64,000 nt of DNA from Nocardia mikamii NBRC 108933 (lineage in GTDB: Bacteria > Actinomycetota > Actinomycetes > Mycobacteriales > Mycobacteriaceae). Position numbers and translations under genes: made by a program. The stretch lies in assembly GCF_001613505.1 (NCBI RefSeq), contig NZ_BDCM01000003.1:248001-312000 (forward strand), given 5' to 3'. Every line of letters starts with the position of its first letter. Positions within the stretch are counted from its first letter, which is position 1. Under the pieces are notes generated by a model. That model did no database searches. It was not told the origin of the DNA and was given only the letters and a program-made list of their open reading frames with translations. Below, piece by piece: positions 53,638 to 63,082 of the stretch.

Positions 53638-55083
53638 ATGTCTGCATCATCGGAATCCGACGACCTGTTCGCGATGCCCGATCTGGATCGCGGCGCACCC
53701 AAACACCACTTTCCGCACCGCGAGATGCCGGGCCCGGAGGCCTATCAGATCGTGCACGACGAACTGATGCTCGACGGCGTGTCGCGGATGAATCTGGCCA
53801 CCTTCTGCACCACCTGGATCGACGACAACGCCCGACGGCTGATGGCGCAGAGCCTGGCCAAGAACATCGTCGACAAGGACGAATATCCGCAGACCGCCGA
53901 ACTCGAGCGGCGGTGCGTGCGCATGGTGGCCGACCTGTGGCACTGCCCCGATCCCGGTTCGACGCGCGGCACCTCCACCATCGGGTCCAGTGAGGCGGCG
54001 ATGCTCGGCGGGCTGGCCGCGAAGACGCGCTGGCGCAAGAACGGCGGCCGGGGCATCCCCAATTTCGTCTGCGGCCCGGTGCAGGTGTGCTGGGAGAAGT
54101 TCGCGCGTTATTTCGACGTCGAGATCCGGCAGGTGCCGCTGCGCGGGAACCGGTACATGCTGGAGCCGGACGACATTGCCGCACACTGTGATTCGAATAC
54201 CATCATGGTCGTCGCGACGATGGGACAGACCTTCACCGGACTGTTCGAGGACGTCGCCGCGATGAGCGCGGCCCTCGACGATCTGGAGGCCCGCACCGGC
54301 CTGGACATCCCGCTGCACGTCGACGCCGCCAGTGGTGGATTCCTCGCCCCGTTCACGGCGCCGGACCTGGTGTGGGACTTCCGGCTGGCGCGGGTGAAGT
54401 CGATCAATGCCTCCGGGCACAAGACCGGCCTGGCCCCGCTGGGCGCTGGTTGGGCCCTCTGGCGCACGGCCGCCGACCTTCCGGACGAACTCGTGTTCAA
54501 CGTCGACTACCTCGGCGGCAGTATGGCTACGTTCAATCTGAACTTCTCCCGCCCCGGCGGCCAGGCGATCACCCAGTACTACGACTTCATCCGGCTCGGC
54601 CGGACGGGATACACCACGCTGCAGTCGGCGATCTATCGCGTCGCCGAGCATCTGGCCCACGGACTCACCGAGACCGGGCTGTTCGAGATGATCCACGACG
54701 GCAACCCCGCCCGGGGCATCAGCGCGGTGTCGTGGCGGCTGCGCGACGATCCCGGCTTCAATCTGTACGACCTGTCGGAACGGCTGCGCTCGCGCGGCTG
54801 GCTGATCGCCGCCTATCCGCTTCCCGCCGGCCGGCAGGACGAGACGATCATGCGCGCGGTCGTCCGGCACGGCTTCACCCACGATATGGCCGATCTGCTG
54901 CTGACCGATATCGACCGTTGCGTCGACCAGCTGAAGAAGCATCCGCTGTCCACCTCACTCACCCGCAAGGAGGCCGGCGGCTTCACCCACGACGCCACCG
55001 CCGTCGTATCGGACGAGGCGATCGTCACCGCGGTGCGTGACATGCGACGTGCGGCCGGCGAGAACCCGGCCGACGTTCGCTGA
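53638..55083 (+). CDS. gadB: Glutamate decarboxylase
   Basis: A PLP enzyme turning glutamate into GABA and CO2, consuming a proton. 481 residues. Key segments are GSSEAAMLGGLAAK, PLHVDAASGGFLAPF with the PLP-binding Asp 229, and the Schiff-base lysine in SINASGHKTGL (Lys 262). Most relatives have Tyr after HK; here it is Thr. ATG 53638 follows GGAGAGGACGAG. No GABA antiporter gene is next to it. Confidence 0.94.
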   Translation: MSASSESDDLFAMPDLDRGAPKHHFPHREMPGPEAYQIVHDELMLDGVSRMNLATFCTTWIDDNARRLMAQSLAKNIVDKDEYPQTAELERRCVRMVADLWHCPDPGSTRGTSTIGSSEAAMLGGLAAKTRWRKNGGRGIPNFVCGPVQVCWEKFARYFDVEIRQVPLRGNRYMLEPDDIAAHCDSNTIMVVATMGQTFTGLFEDVAAMSAALDDLEARTGLDIPLHVDAASGGFLAPFTAPDLVWDFRLARVKSINASGHKTGLAPLGAGWALWRTAADLPDELVFNVDYLGGSMATFNLNFSRPGGQAITQYYDFIRLGRTGYTTLQSAIYRVAEHLAHGLTETGLFEMIHDGNPARGISAVSWRLRDDPGFNLYDLSERLRSRGWLIAAYPLPAGRQDETIMRAVVRHGFTHDMADLLLTDIDRCVDQLKKHPLSTSLTRKEAGGFTHDATAVVSDEAIVTAVRDMRRAAGENPADVR

Positions 55084-55095
55084 GAGCCAGCCTGC

Positions 55096-55815
55096 TCACG
55101 CCGCGTGCGGCATGGCATACGGCTCCCACCGGTAGACGTCCGGAACCGCTTCGTGGAACAGGGCCAGATCGACCGCGTCCAGCATGGCCTGGTGCGGTCC
55201 GGGCCGGGAGAGCTGCGCGGCCGAGACGGCCAGCCGCAGCGTTCCGCCGCGCCGCGCGATGCGGGCCGCGCTCATGATCAGCGCGTGGCACCACCACGGT
55301 TCGGCCCGGAAGCCCTCACCGACGCCGTGCACCCAGCAGCGACGCGCCGTATCCCGCTCCAGATCGTGGATGGCGGTCAATCCCAGCGCCAGCCGGAAGC
55401 CGACCTCGGGCAGGGCTGCGACGGCGCCTTCGGAGGCCGTCCAGCGCGGTGCCGCGAACAGCCGGGTGCGCAGGCCGATCTGTTCCATCACCCGGTCGGC
55501 GGCGGTGAGGCGCAGGCGCGCTTCGTGAGTGGGAAGCGCGGCGAATTCGGCGCGGCGACGTTTGGTCGCGGCCTGGTCGTAACCGTGCAGCACGATCGCG
55601 TCACCCGCGGCACGCCGATCCCGCAGCCACTGCTGGGTGCGCGCATCCTCGGTGAGCCGGTACTTCCCCTTCAACCGCGGCGCCACCAGCAACGACAGCC
55701 GTACCCCGCGGCCGTCCATCTCGGCCGCGAAGGCGCGCGCCTGGTCCAGTGTGGTGTCGCGAATACCCGACACCGAGACGATCAGCTGCCCGAACCCCCG
55801 GTCGTTGCCGCTCAT
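55096..55815 (-). CDS. DUF2334 polysaccharide-deacetylase-like protein
   Basis: 239 residues starting MSGNDRGFGQLIVSVSGIRD. It has the NodB-like deacetylase fold of DUF2334: VLHGYDQ in the middle and RLFAAPRWTAS further on, but metal residues are less clear than in true deacetylases. It corresponds by position to Rv0784. ATG 55815 follows CACAGT by 6 bases. It lies convergent to the decarboxylase gene with only 12 bases between stops, and 105 bases beyond the ptrB start side of the neighbour. Confidence 0.8.
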   Translation of the reverse strand: MSGNDRGFGQLIVSVSGIRDTTLDQARAFAAEMDGRGVRLSLLVAPRLKGKYRLTEDARTQQWLRDRRAAGDAIVLHGYDQAATKRRRAEFAALPTHEARLRLTAADRVMEQIGLRTRLFAAPRWTASEGAVAALPEVGFRLALGLTAIHDLERDTARRCWVHGVGEGFRAEPWWCHALIMSAARIARRGGTLRLAVSAAQLSRPGPHQAMLDAVDLALFHEAVPDVYRWEPYAMPHAA

Positions 55816-55920
55816 GACTCCACTGTGCGCGCGGCAGGTGTCGGCCCCGTGCAGCCGAAGTGACGCCCCGACGAATTCCCGGAGCGGGCACCCGACCGCA
55901 CGGTCGGCCGGAAGCCGTCC

Positions 55921-58098
55921 TCAGCCGACCTCGCCGAGACCGACCCGGTCGAGCACCCAGGCGTATTCGAAGGCGACTTCCTTCCACTTCTCATAGCGCC
56001 CGCTGACGCCACCGTGCCCGGCGCTCATCTCGGTCTTCAGCAGGAGCTGCGCATCGCCGGTTTTCGTGGCCCGCAGCGCGGCGACCCATTTCGCGGGTTC
56101 GACGTAGAGCACGCGGGTGTCGTTGATGCTGGTGATCGCCAGAATCGCCGGATAGTCCACGGCCGCCACGTTCTCGTACGGCGAATAGGACTTCATATAG
56201 GCGTAGACCTGCGGATCCTCCAGCGGATTGCCCCACTCGTCCCATTCGATGACCGTCAGCGGCAGCGACGGGTCCAGGATCGAGGTGAGCGGATCCACGA
56301 ACGGCACATTGGCGAGGATGCCCGCGAACAGTTCGGGCGCCAGATTGGCCACCGCACCCATCAGCAGCCCACCCGCACTGCCACCGTCGGCCACCAGCAC
56401 CTGCGGCGTGGTGACGGCGGTGTCGACGAGATGCCGTGCGCAGGAGACGAAATCGGTGAATGTGTTCTTCTTGGTGAGCGTCTTGCCGTTCTCGTACCAC
56501 AGCCGGCCCATCTCACCACCACCGCGCACATGCGCGACGGCGAACACCATGCCGCGGTCGAGCAGCGACAGCCGCGACACCGAGAACCCGGGGTCGATAC
56601 TGGCCTCGTAGGAGCCGTATCCGTAGAGCAGCAACGGTTTCGGACCGGAACCCTCACTGTCGCGGCGGCGCACCACCGAGATCGGAATCCGCGTGCCGTC
56701 CGCCGCGGTCGCCCAATCCCGGTGCTGCACATAGTCGTCCGGGTCGTAGCCGCCGAGGACCTGCTGCTGTTTGCGCAGCGTCAGCTCACCGGTGGCGGGT
56801 ACGTAGTCGAAGACCTGCATCGGGGTGATGAACGAGGTCACGCCCAGCCGCAGCGTCGGCTGCGCCCATTCCGGGTTGGAGCCCACGCCGGCGGAGAACA
56901 GTTCCAGGCCGAATTCCAGTTCACGCAGCTCGCCGTAGCCCTCGGAAGTCAACGGCCACACCGCGACTCGCGGCAGCGCCTCGCGCCGATAGGAGAGCAC
57001 GAGATGATCGCGGAAGCAGTCGACGTCCTCGAGTCGCACCTCGTCGCGATGGCCGATCAGCATGGTCATCGCCGCCGGATCGTCCACCGGCGCCTCGGCG
57101 AGGACGAAATTCTCGGCCTTCACGCCGTCGACCACATCGTTGTGCAGGATGAGCAGCCGGTCCTGCCCGCCGATCACCGCGTGTTCGGCCGAATACTCCA
57201 CACCCTCGCGGCGCGGCAGCAGCACCCGGAACTCGCCCTCCGGATCGTCGGATTCGAGAATCCAGCCCTCGGTGGTGATCTTCGACCCGACCCAGATCAT
57301 CAGGTACTTCTCGGAGCGCGAGGCGCCGATGCTGACCCAGTAGCGCTCGTCGGGCTCGTGGAACACCGTGACGTCGTCGGTCTTCGCGGTACCGAGGCGG
57401 TGGCGCCACACGGTGTCGGGCCGCCAGGATTCGTCGACGGTCTGATAGAAGACGTGGGTTCCGTCCAGCGACCAGGTCGCCCCCGGCGCGGTGCCGGGGA
57501 TCTCGTCGCCGAGCAGTTCGCCGCTGCGTAGATCCTTGAACCGCAGCACATATCGCTCGTCACCGACGGTGTCGGTGGAGTAGGCCAGCAGGGTGCCGTC
57601 ATGGCTGATCGAATAGGCGCCGAGGGCGAAGAAGTCGTGCCCCTCGGCCAGCACGTTGCTGTCGAGCAGAATCTCCTCGCCGGGGATCTCGATATCGACC
57701 TCGAGTTGCGGCGGGGTCCAGTCGTCGCGGTCGGCGATCGGGCAGCGGCAGTGCACGCCGTACTGCTTGCCTTCGAAACTGCGCGAGTAGTACCAGTAGT
57801 CGCCCAACCGCGCCGGAACCGACATATCGGTCTCCTGAGTGCGCGATTTGATCTCGTCGAAGATCCGCGCGCGCAGCGGGGCCAAGTGGGCGGTCTGAGC
57901 GTCGGTGTAGGCGTTCTCGGCCTCGAGATGGGCGATGACCTCGGGGTCGTCCTTGTCCCGCAGCCATTCGTAGAAATCGACGAAGGTGTCACCGTGATGG
58001 GTGCGTTCGGCCGGGACCTTCTTGGCCACCGGCGGAGTCACCGCCGCCGCCTCGTCGCCGGCGTTCTGGATGGTTCCGGTACCACTGTCGAGAGCCAT
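55921..58098 (-). CDS. ptrB: Oligopeptidase B (S9 prolyl oligopeptidase family)
   Basis: Cleaves peptides after basic residues. About 725 residues, with an N-terminal beta-propeller domain and a C-terminal alpha/beta hydrolase. The nucleophile Ser is in VADGGSAGGLLMG (about 572), the Asp in INDTRVLYVEP (about 659), and the His in SAGHGGVSGR (about 692). ATG 58098 follows TACGGT by 7 bases, favouring a leaderless start; GTG 58107 is the alternative. It corresponds to Rv0781/Rv0782, which are split in M. tuberculosis; here it is intact. Confidence 0.93.
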   Translation of the reverse strand: MALDSGTGTIQNAGDEAAAVTPPVAKKVPAERTHHGDTFVDFYEWLRDKDDPEVIAHLEAENAYTDAQTAHLAPLRARIFDEIKSRTQETDMSVPARLGDYWYYSRSFEGKQYGVHCRCPIADRDDWTPPQLEVDIEIPGEEILLDSNVLAEGHDFFALGAYSISHDGTLLAYSTDTVGDERYVLRFKDLRSGELLGDEIPGTAPGATWSLDGTHVFYQTVDESWRPDTVWRHRLGTAKTDDVTVFHEPDERYWVSIGASRSEKYLMIWVGSKITTEGWILESDDPEGEFRVLLPRREGVEYSAEHAVIGGQDRLLILHNDVVDGVKAENFVLAEAPVDDPAAMTMLIGHRDEVRLEDVDCFRDHLVLSYRREALPRVAVWPLTSEGYGELRELEFGLELFSAGVGSNPEWAQPTLRLGVTSFITPMQVFDYVPATGELTLRKQQQVLGGYDPDDYVQHRDWATAADGTRIPISVVRRRDSEGSGPKPLLLYGYGSYEASIDPGFSVSRLSLLDRGMVFAVAHVRGGGEMGRLWYENGKTLTKKNTFTDFVSCARHLVDTAVTTPQVLVADGGSAGGLLMGAVANLAPELFAGILANVPFVDPLTSILDPSLPLTVIEWDEWGNPLEDPQVYAYMKSYSPYENVAAVDYPAILAITSINDTRVLYVEPAKWVAALRATKTGDAQLLLKTEMSAGHGGVSGRYEKWKEVAFEYAWVLDRVGLGEVG

Positions 58099-58105
58099 GG
58101 TGACC

Positions 58106-58111
58106 ACCGTA
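58106..58111 (-). promoter_or_regulatory. -10 box of leaderless ptrB
   Basis: TACGGT on the - strand, 7 bases before ATG 58098; no ribosome site. Confidence 0.4.
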
Positions 58112-58197
58112 ATCGCGGTGGCCGGGACCGGGCGCGCACCCCCACGCCCGCCGGCCCGAGCAGATCGGCGAGTGCGGGGGCGCGAACTCGGTCCGCG

Positions 58198-58422
58198 CTA
58201 CCCCAGGCCGGTGGTCCGCGGTGCGGGCCGACGCAGGTCACGCCCGGTGCCGCGGGCCGAACGACGAGATTCCATCAGGAAGAACAGTGCGGCTTTGCGG
58301 CGCGGGCATTGGTCGGTGGGACAGCTGCTGTGACTGTGCAGGATGTTGTGTGCCTGCTCGACGGTGAGGTGCCGGGGCACCACCGCGCAACTGTCGAAGA
58401 CGGGTGCCATGCGGTGCTCCAT
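58198..58422 (-). CDS. Small hypothetical protein with paired Cys
   Basis: 74 residues beginning MEHRMAPVFDSCAVVPRHLT, with a SSCPTDQCPRRKAALFF segment whose Cys pair could bind metal or form a disulfide, and a basic tail. An AAGGG site precedes ATG 58422. I believe it is real because codon use matches its neighbours and the ribosome site is good, but I do not recognise a family. The 283 bases upstream (58423-58705) hold no other gene. Confidence 0.6.
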   Translation of the reverse strand: MEHRMAPVFDSCAVVPRHLTVEQAHNILHSHSSCPTDQCPRRKAALFFLMESRRSARGTGRDLRRPAPRTTGLG

Positions 58423-58705
58423 CCTTGTCGTCCCTTCAGTGCGGCAGGGCACGCCCTCTCGGTCTCTTGACCAGTCGACGCCTTCCCACTGCCACAATGA
58501 ATGGGGTTTCCGATCAGGTTGCGGCGTAAACCAGCGGTGTTGCCGGGAGGGGCGGACGAATGCCACATTCCGCAGGTCGCCATATCGGTGTGATTCCGGC
58601 CATGCCCGGACGCGCGGATTCGGAAACGACGCCGGTGCGGCGGCTCCCGACCGCTTACGCTCGGGGACGGCAGCGCCCGCGCGGATCCGGCGGGCGATCA
58701 CATCG

Positions 58706-58945
58706 ATGCAGGAGCACAGGTTGGAAGCGAAGAATCGCGAGATCGAACCCGGGGCGATCTGGCAGCGCAGCGGCGACGGGGCGGGCGGTGTCGAGGTGGC
58801 TTTCCTGGCCAGCGGCAATATCGGGCTGCGCGATGCCAAGAATCCGGACGGGCCGGCGCTGATCTTCACTCCCGGCGAGTGGCGGGCGTTCGTCGCCGGC
58901 GCCAAGGACGGCGAATTCAACCGCCCGGGCGCCCAACCGCACTGA
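58706..58945 (+). CDS. DUF397 domain protein
   Basis: About 79 residues. The DUF397 core is clear: GGVEVAFLASGNIGLRDAKN then PDGPALIFTPGEWRAFVAGA. In actinobacteria DUF397 proteins usually pair with an XRE helix-turn-helix protein and act in developmental or toxin-like switches. No such partner is adjacent here, so this is an orphan copy. A TTG at 58721 with an AGGAG site is an alternative start. Confidence 0.85.
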   Translation: MQEHRLEAKNREIEPGAIWQRSGDGAGGVEVAFLASGNIGLRDAKNPDGPALIFTPGEWRAFVAGAKDGEFNRPGAQPH

Positions 58946-59010
58946 ACCGAGCCCGAAGGTCTCCGGTCGCGCGAGCCGTCGCGGGCCCGCGCCGATCGGA
59001 CGTCCGGCGA

Positions 59011-59970
59011 TCAGGCTCCGATCGCCGCGCCGACGGTCGGCCAGGACGCGTGCAGATAGTCCTGCCAGTACGACCAGGAATGTGTCCCCACCGGGCTGTG
59101 ATCGACCCGGGCCGGAATGCGCATACCGCGCAGTCGCTGTTCGAAGGCGGTGACGCAGACATCCACGCCGGCCTCGATCGGCCCGCCCAGGACGATGTTC
59201 TCCGGCAGTTGGGGTTTGATCTCGCCCTCGTGCGGACCGGGAATGCCGGTGCCCGTGGACAGGTAGACGGTCTTGCCGCGCAGCCGATCCGCCAGTAGAG
59301 CCGGATCGTGGGCACCCCACTCCGGACTGCCCGGCGCACCCCACATATCGAACGGATTGCCGCCGCGGTTGGCGATCGAGAACATGATCGCGCCCTGCGC
59401 GATACCCAGATCCGGGCACGCACTGTAGCCGGCCACCGCCTCGTACAGCTCCGGATGGCGAACGGCCAGAACGAACGCCGCGATTCCGCCCATCGACAGA
59501 CCACCGATCGCGTTCACGCCGTTGCCGGAGAAAGTGGCGTCGATGATCGGCGGAAGTTCGCGCGTCAGGAAGGTCTCCCACCGGTAGCGGCCGAAATGCG
59601 GATCGTCGCGCTGCCAGTCGGTGTAATAGCTCGCCTGCCCGCCGATCGGCAGGACGACGTTGACGTTCTTACCGTGGAAGAAGGGTTCGGCATCGGTGGC
59701 GTTGGTCCAGGTGCTCTGCTGGACACCGGGATCGAGACCGTCGAGCAGGTAGTACGAGGGCCGCGGACCTCCGCCGGCCGGATGCAGGACCTGGACCTGA
59801 ACGGTGCGTCCCATGGCTGGAGAGTCGATGAACAGCGCCGTCCGGGTCGGGCTCATATCGTTGTCTCCGACCACCCGCGCCGCCGATGCGCGTGGCTGTG
59901 GGCCCATCCAGGGACCGAAGACGCCCAATCCGACTGTCAGCACAACCGCAGCAACGAGTGAACGTCGCAT
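59011..59970 (-). CDS. Mycolyltransferase-type esterase (antigen 85-like)
   Basis: An exported enzyme likely to move mycolates between trehalose and the cell wall. 319 residues: signal peptide MRRSLVAAVVLTVGLG and cleavage near residue 30-32. An alpha/beta-hydrolase core follows, with the catalytic Ser 159 in IGGLSMGGIAA, preceding SYYTDWQRDDP, and His in VGTHSWSYW at the C-terminal side. ATG 59970 follows GGAGGTGGGGAC. It is diagnostic of mycolic-acid-bearing actinobacteria. Confidence 0.9.
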   Translation of the reverse strand: MRRSLVAAVVLTVGLGVFGPWMGPQPRASAARVVGDNDMSPTRTALFIDSPAMGRTVQVQVLHPAGGGPRPSYYLLDGLDPGVQQSTWTNATDAEPFFHGKNVNVVLPIGGQASYYTDWQRDDPHFGRYRWETFLTRELPPIIDATFSGNGVNAIGGLSMGGIAAFVLAVRHPELYEAVAGYSACPDLGIAQGAIMFSIANRGGNPFDMWGAPGSPEWGAHDPALLADRLRGKTVYLSTGTGIPGPHEGEIKPQLPENIVLGGPIEAGVDVCVTAFEQRLRGMRIPARVDHSPVGTHSWSYWQDYLHASWPTVGAAIGA

Positions 59971-60115
59971 GTCCCCACCTCCGTCTGCCCACCACAACTG
60001 CTACTTAAAGTAACGCACACTGCGGTGCCGTGCGGAGCTTTCGACCTCCTGGCGTTTCCTCAGCAAACCACCCGGGCCGCACCGCGACTCAGGTGAGCCA
60101 CCACTTTCCGTCCTC

Positions 60116-60559
60116 TCAGCTCGCGGCATTCGGTTGCGCCCGCCCGGCCGCACCCCGGATCGACGCGGCCAGGTAGTCCAGGTCCGCACGCGGCGGGGTG
60201 GTCGCGCGATTGCGCAGCCCGAAGCCGTCGCCGGGCGTGCGCGGAATGACGTGCAGGTGGACATGGAAGACCTCCTGCCCGGCCGTAACGCCGTCTGCGA
60301 GAAAGAGATTCACCCCGTCGCAGCGCACCTCGGACTCCCGCAGGGCGGCCGCCAGGCGCTGCGCGACCTGAAAGAGCTTGCCGCCGATCACCGGATCGAG
60401 TTCGGCCAGGCTGCGCGCCGGCACCTTCGGAATCACCAGCAGATGGCCGGGCGTCATGGGACGGATGTCCATGAAGGCGAGAACGTCCTCGTCCTCGTAG
60501 ACCTTGGACGAGGGCGCCCGCCCGGCGACGATATCGGCGAAAATCGTATAGGGGTCCAT
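60116..60559 (-). CDS. HIT family nucleotide hydrolase
   Basis: 147 residues. The histidine triad VFHVHLHVIPR lies at about residues 103-113, after an N-terminal MDPYTIFADIVAGRAPSSKV and FMDIRPMTPGHLLVIPK. Members hydrolyse nucleoside phosphoramidates or dinucleoside polyphosphates. ATG 60559 lies 8 bases after TAGGGT, so it is probably leaderless. It corresponds to Rv0759c. Confidence 0.92.
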   Translation of the reverse strand: MDPYTIFADIVAGRAPSSKVYEDEDVLAFMDIRPMTPGHLLVIPKVPARSLAELDPVIGGKLFQVAQRLAAALRESEVRCDGVNLFLADGVTAGQEVFHVHLHVIPRTPGDGFGLRNRATTPPRADLDYLAASIRGAAGRAQPNAAS

Positions 60560-60690
60560 ATCCGGCAACCCTAGTCGGCGATTTCGCCTGCGCCGCCGCA
60601 CCATTCGCACGGCGCCGAGCACGCGCGACACCACCGCGCGCACGGCGGCGCCGGCCGGATTCGATGCCGCGACCATCGGTCCGGCGGCGG

Positions 60691-62124
60691 TTACAGAATC
60701 GGCGAGGGGGTGTAGCGGGCGGCCTCGGGATGCGCGTCGATCAGCTTCTGCACCTGCGCTACCACATCGCTCACCTGCGCCTCGGCGGCGCCGATGAACG
60801 CCGTCCGGTCCGCCAGGGCGACCTCCAGCCCGGCACGGTCCAGCGGCATCCGGTCGTCGCCGGCGAGGCGGTCCAGCAGATCCGGTTCGCGACCCTGCTC
60901 TCGCATGGCCAGCGCGACCGCGACCGCATGCTCCTTGATGACCTCGTGCGCACTCTCGCGCCCGACCCCGGCCCGTACGGCCGCCATCAGGATGCGGGTG
61001 GTGGCCAGGAAGGGCAGGTAGCGGTTGAGTTCGCGCTCGATCACGGCCGGATAGGCGCCGAATTCGGCGAGGACGGTCAGGAAGGTCTCCATCATGCCGT
61101 CGATGGCGAAGAACGCGTCCGGCAGCGCGACCCGGCGCACCACGGAACAGAACACATCGCCCTCGTTCCACTGCGCGCCCGCCAGTTCGGCCGCCATCGA
61201 GCCGTAGCCGCGCAGCACCACCTGCAGACCGTTGACGCGTTCGCACGAGCGGGTGTTCATCTTGTGCGGCATCGCCGAACTGCCGACCTGCCCGGGCTGG
61301 AAACCCTCGGTGACCAGTTCGTGCCCGGCCATCAGCCGCACGGTGTGCGCGAACGACGAAGGGCCCGCGCCCAAGTGGACCAGCGCGGAGATCACGTCGT
61401 GGTCCAGTGAGCGGGGGTAGACCTGGCCGACGCTGGTCAGCACGGTCGCGAAGCCCAGATGCCGGGAAACCTTCTGCTCCAGCTCGGCGAGTTTGGCGGC
61501 GTCACCGTCGAACAGATCGAGCATGTCCTGGGCGGTGCCCATCGGCCCCTTGATACCGCGCAGCGGATACCGGTCGATCAGCTCGCGGACCCGGCGCAGT
61601 GCGATCAGCACCTCGTCGGCCGCACTCGCGAACCGCTTGCCCAGGGTGGTGGCCTGCGCCGCCACATTGTGCGAGCGACCGGCCATCACCAGCGCCTGAT
61701 ACTCGGCGGCCCGCTCGGCCAGCCGGGCGGCGACCGCCACACCGTGTTCGTAGACGTGTTCCAGCGAGAGCCGGATCTGCAACTGTTCCACGTTCTCGGT
61801 CAGATCCCGGCTGGTCATGCCCTTGTGGATCTGCTCGTGCCCGGCGAGGGCGTTGAACTCCTCGATGCGCGCCTTCACATCGTGGCGGGTGATCCGCTCG
61901 CGTTCGGCGATCGAGGCCAGGTCGACCTCGCCCAGCACCCGCTCGTAATCCTCGAGGACGTCGGCGGTGACCGCCTCGGTACCGGCGGCGCCGAGTTCGG
62001 TCTGGGCCCGCAGTACCTCGAGCCACAGCCGGCGCTCCAACACGATCTTGTTCTCGGGCGACCACAACTGCACCAGCTGCGGGCTCGCGTACCGGGTGGC
62101 GAGGACGTTCGGGACAAGACTCAC
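60691..62124 (-). CDS. purB: Adenylosuccinate lyase PurB
   Basis: Acts twice in purine synthesis, splitting SAICAR and adenylosuccinate to release fumarate. 477 residues of the fumarase/aspartase superfamily with RHDVKARIEEFN, GMTSRDLTENVEQLQ and the flexible signature loop GSSAMPHKMNTR. GTG 62124 has TAGACT 8 bases upstream. It is preceded by only 6 bases after the TetR gene stop, so it may also be co-transcribed with it. Confidence 0.96.
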   Translation of the reverse strand: MSLVPNVLATRYASPQLVQLWSPENKIVLERRLWLEVLRAQTELGAAGTEAVTADVLEDYERVLGEVDLASIAERERITRHDVKARIEEFNALAGHEQIHKGMTSRDLTENVEQLQIRLSLEHVYEHGVAVAARLAERAAEYQALVMAGRSHNVAAQATTLGKRFASAADEVLIALRRVRELIDRYPLRGIKGPMGTAQDMLDLFDGDAAKLAELEQKVSRHLGFATVLTSVGQVYPRSLDHDVISALVHLGAGPSSFAHTVRLMAGHELVTEGFQPGQVGSSAMPHKMNTRSCERVNGLQVVLRGYGSMAAELAGAQWNEGDVFCSVVRRVALPDAFFAIDGMMETFLTVLAEFGAYPAVIERELNRYLPFLATTRILMAAVRAGVGRESAHEVIKEHAVAVALAMREQGREPDLLDRLAGDDRMPLDRAGLEVALADRTAFIGAAEAQVSDVVAQVQKLIDAHPEAARYTPSPIL

Positions 62125-62130
62125 GAACAG

Positions 62131-62835
62131 TCAGTCTAGTGTTCGATGCCTGCTCGGTTGCTGGGGCATGGCCGCGGGCAGATGCTGCGTCGCGGGCGAC
62201 GGCACGGTCTGCGGTGCCATCAGCGGTTGCGGCACCGGCGGCGCGATCACATCGATCAGTTCCAGCAGCGCGCCGCGAGCCGTGCGGCGCGGTTGCGGAT
62301 CGGATTCGGCCAGCGCGGCGACCACCGCGCCGTCGACCACCGCCACCAGCCGGCGCAGCTGATCGGTGCGCACCATGCGGTCGGATCGGCGCAGCACATC
62401 GGCCAGCAGGTCCTCGAGCTGGGCGCGTAACCGCAGCTGCACCTCGCGCAGTTCCGGATGCCGGGCCGAGGCCACCGAGCGCTCGTAACGGGCGATCAGC
62501 CGCCCGCGCGCGAATTCGTCGGGTCCGTCGGTGCCGACCATCAGATCCACGACCAGATCGACGGTCGCCTCGGCGCCGCGTTTGCGGTGGGTGACCTCGC
62601 CGATCCGGCGGCGCATCGACTCCAGTTCGGCATTGCCGCTGAACTCGACCGCGCGCGCGATCAGATCTTCGAGCGATTCGAAATAGTAGGTCGTGGATGC
62701 CAGGGGCAGATCCGCGCGCGTCGCCACCGAACGGTGGCGCACGGCATCGAAGCCGCCTTCGAGTAGCAACTCCGCGGCAGCCGCAACCAACGCTTGGCGA
62801 CGCCTTTCGCCTTTCGGGGTCGTCGCGGTGATCAC
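62131..62835 (-). CDS. TetR family regulator
   Basis: 234 residues. The TetR DNA-binding domain occupies about 8-55: RRRQALVAAAAELLLEGGFD, then RHRSVATRADLPLASTTYYF. The C-terminal part is longer than usual and ends in a Pro/Gln-rich tail. GTG 62835 is the start. The stop is 6 bases from purB, so the two may be in one unit. Short CTGTGC repeats lie upstream. The ligand and targets are unknown. Confidence 0.9.
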   Translation of the reverse strand: MITATTPKGERRRQALVAAAAELLLEGGFDAVRHRSVATRADLPLASTTYYFESLEDLIARAVEFSGNAELESMRRRIGEVTHRKRGAEATVDLVVDLMVGTDGPDEFARGRLIARYERSVASARHPELREVQLRLRAQLEDLLADVLRRSDRMVRTDQLRRLVAVVDGAVVAALAESDPQPRRTARGALLELIDVIAPPVPQPLMAPQTVPSPATQHLPAAMPQQPSRHRTLD

Positions 62836-62886
62836 CGTGTCATCGTGCCAGTCATCATCGGTTCATCCGTGCCAAATCGGTGCGAT

Positions 62887-62937
62887 CTGTGCAAATCTGT
62901 GCGTCTGTGCAATCCCGGCCGAACCGTTGCTGTGCAA
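62887..62937. repeat. CTGTGC repeats upstream of the TetR gene
   Basis: CTGTGCAA at 62887-62894, 62905-62912 and 62930-62937, and CTGTGCGT at 62897-62904. Three are spaced 8-10 bases apart. They lie in the 247-base gap between the aminotransferase stop and the TetR start. They may be regulator sites or chance low-complexity sequence. Confidence 0.5.
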
Positions 62938-63082
62938 TCGACCATGGGACCGCGCAAATTTCCGGGATCCGGTCCGAGCGGACAGCGGGGACCGGTTCGA
63001 AATAGCAAGGGTTGAAATCACAACCCGAATCATTTGTACCGCATCCACGCGCTCCGGTGGGCCGGTACGGAAAGTCTGTGCG

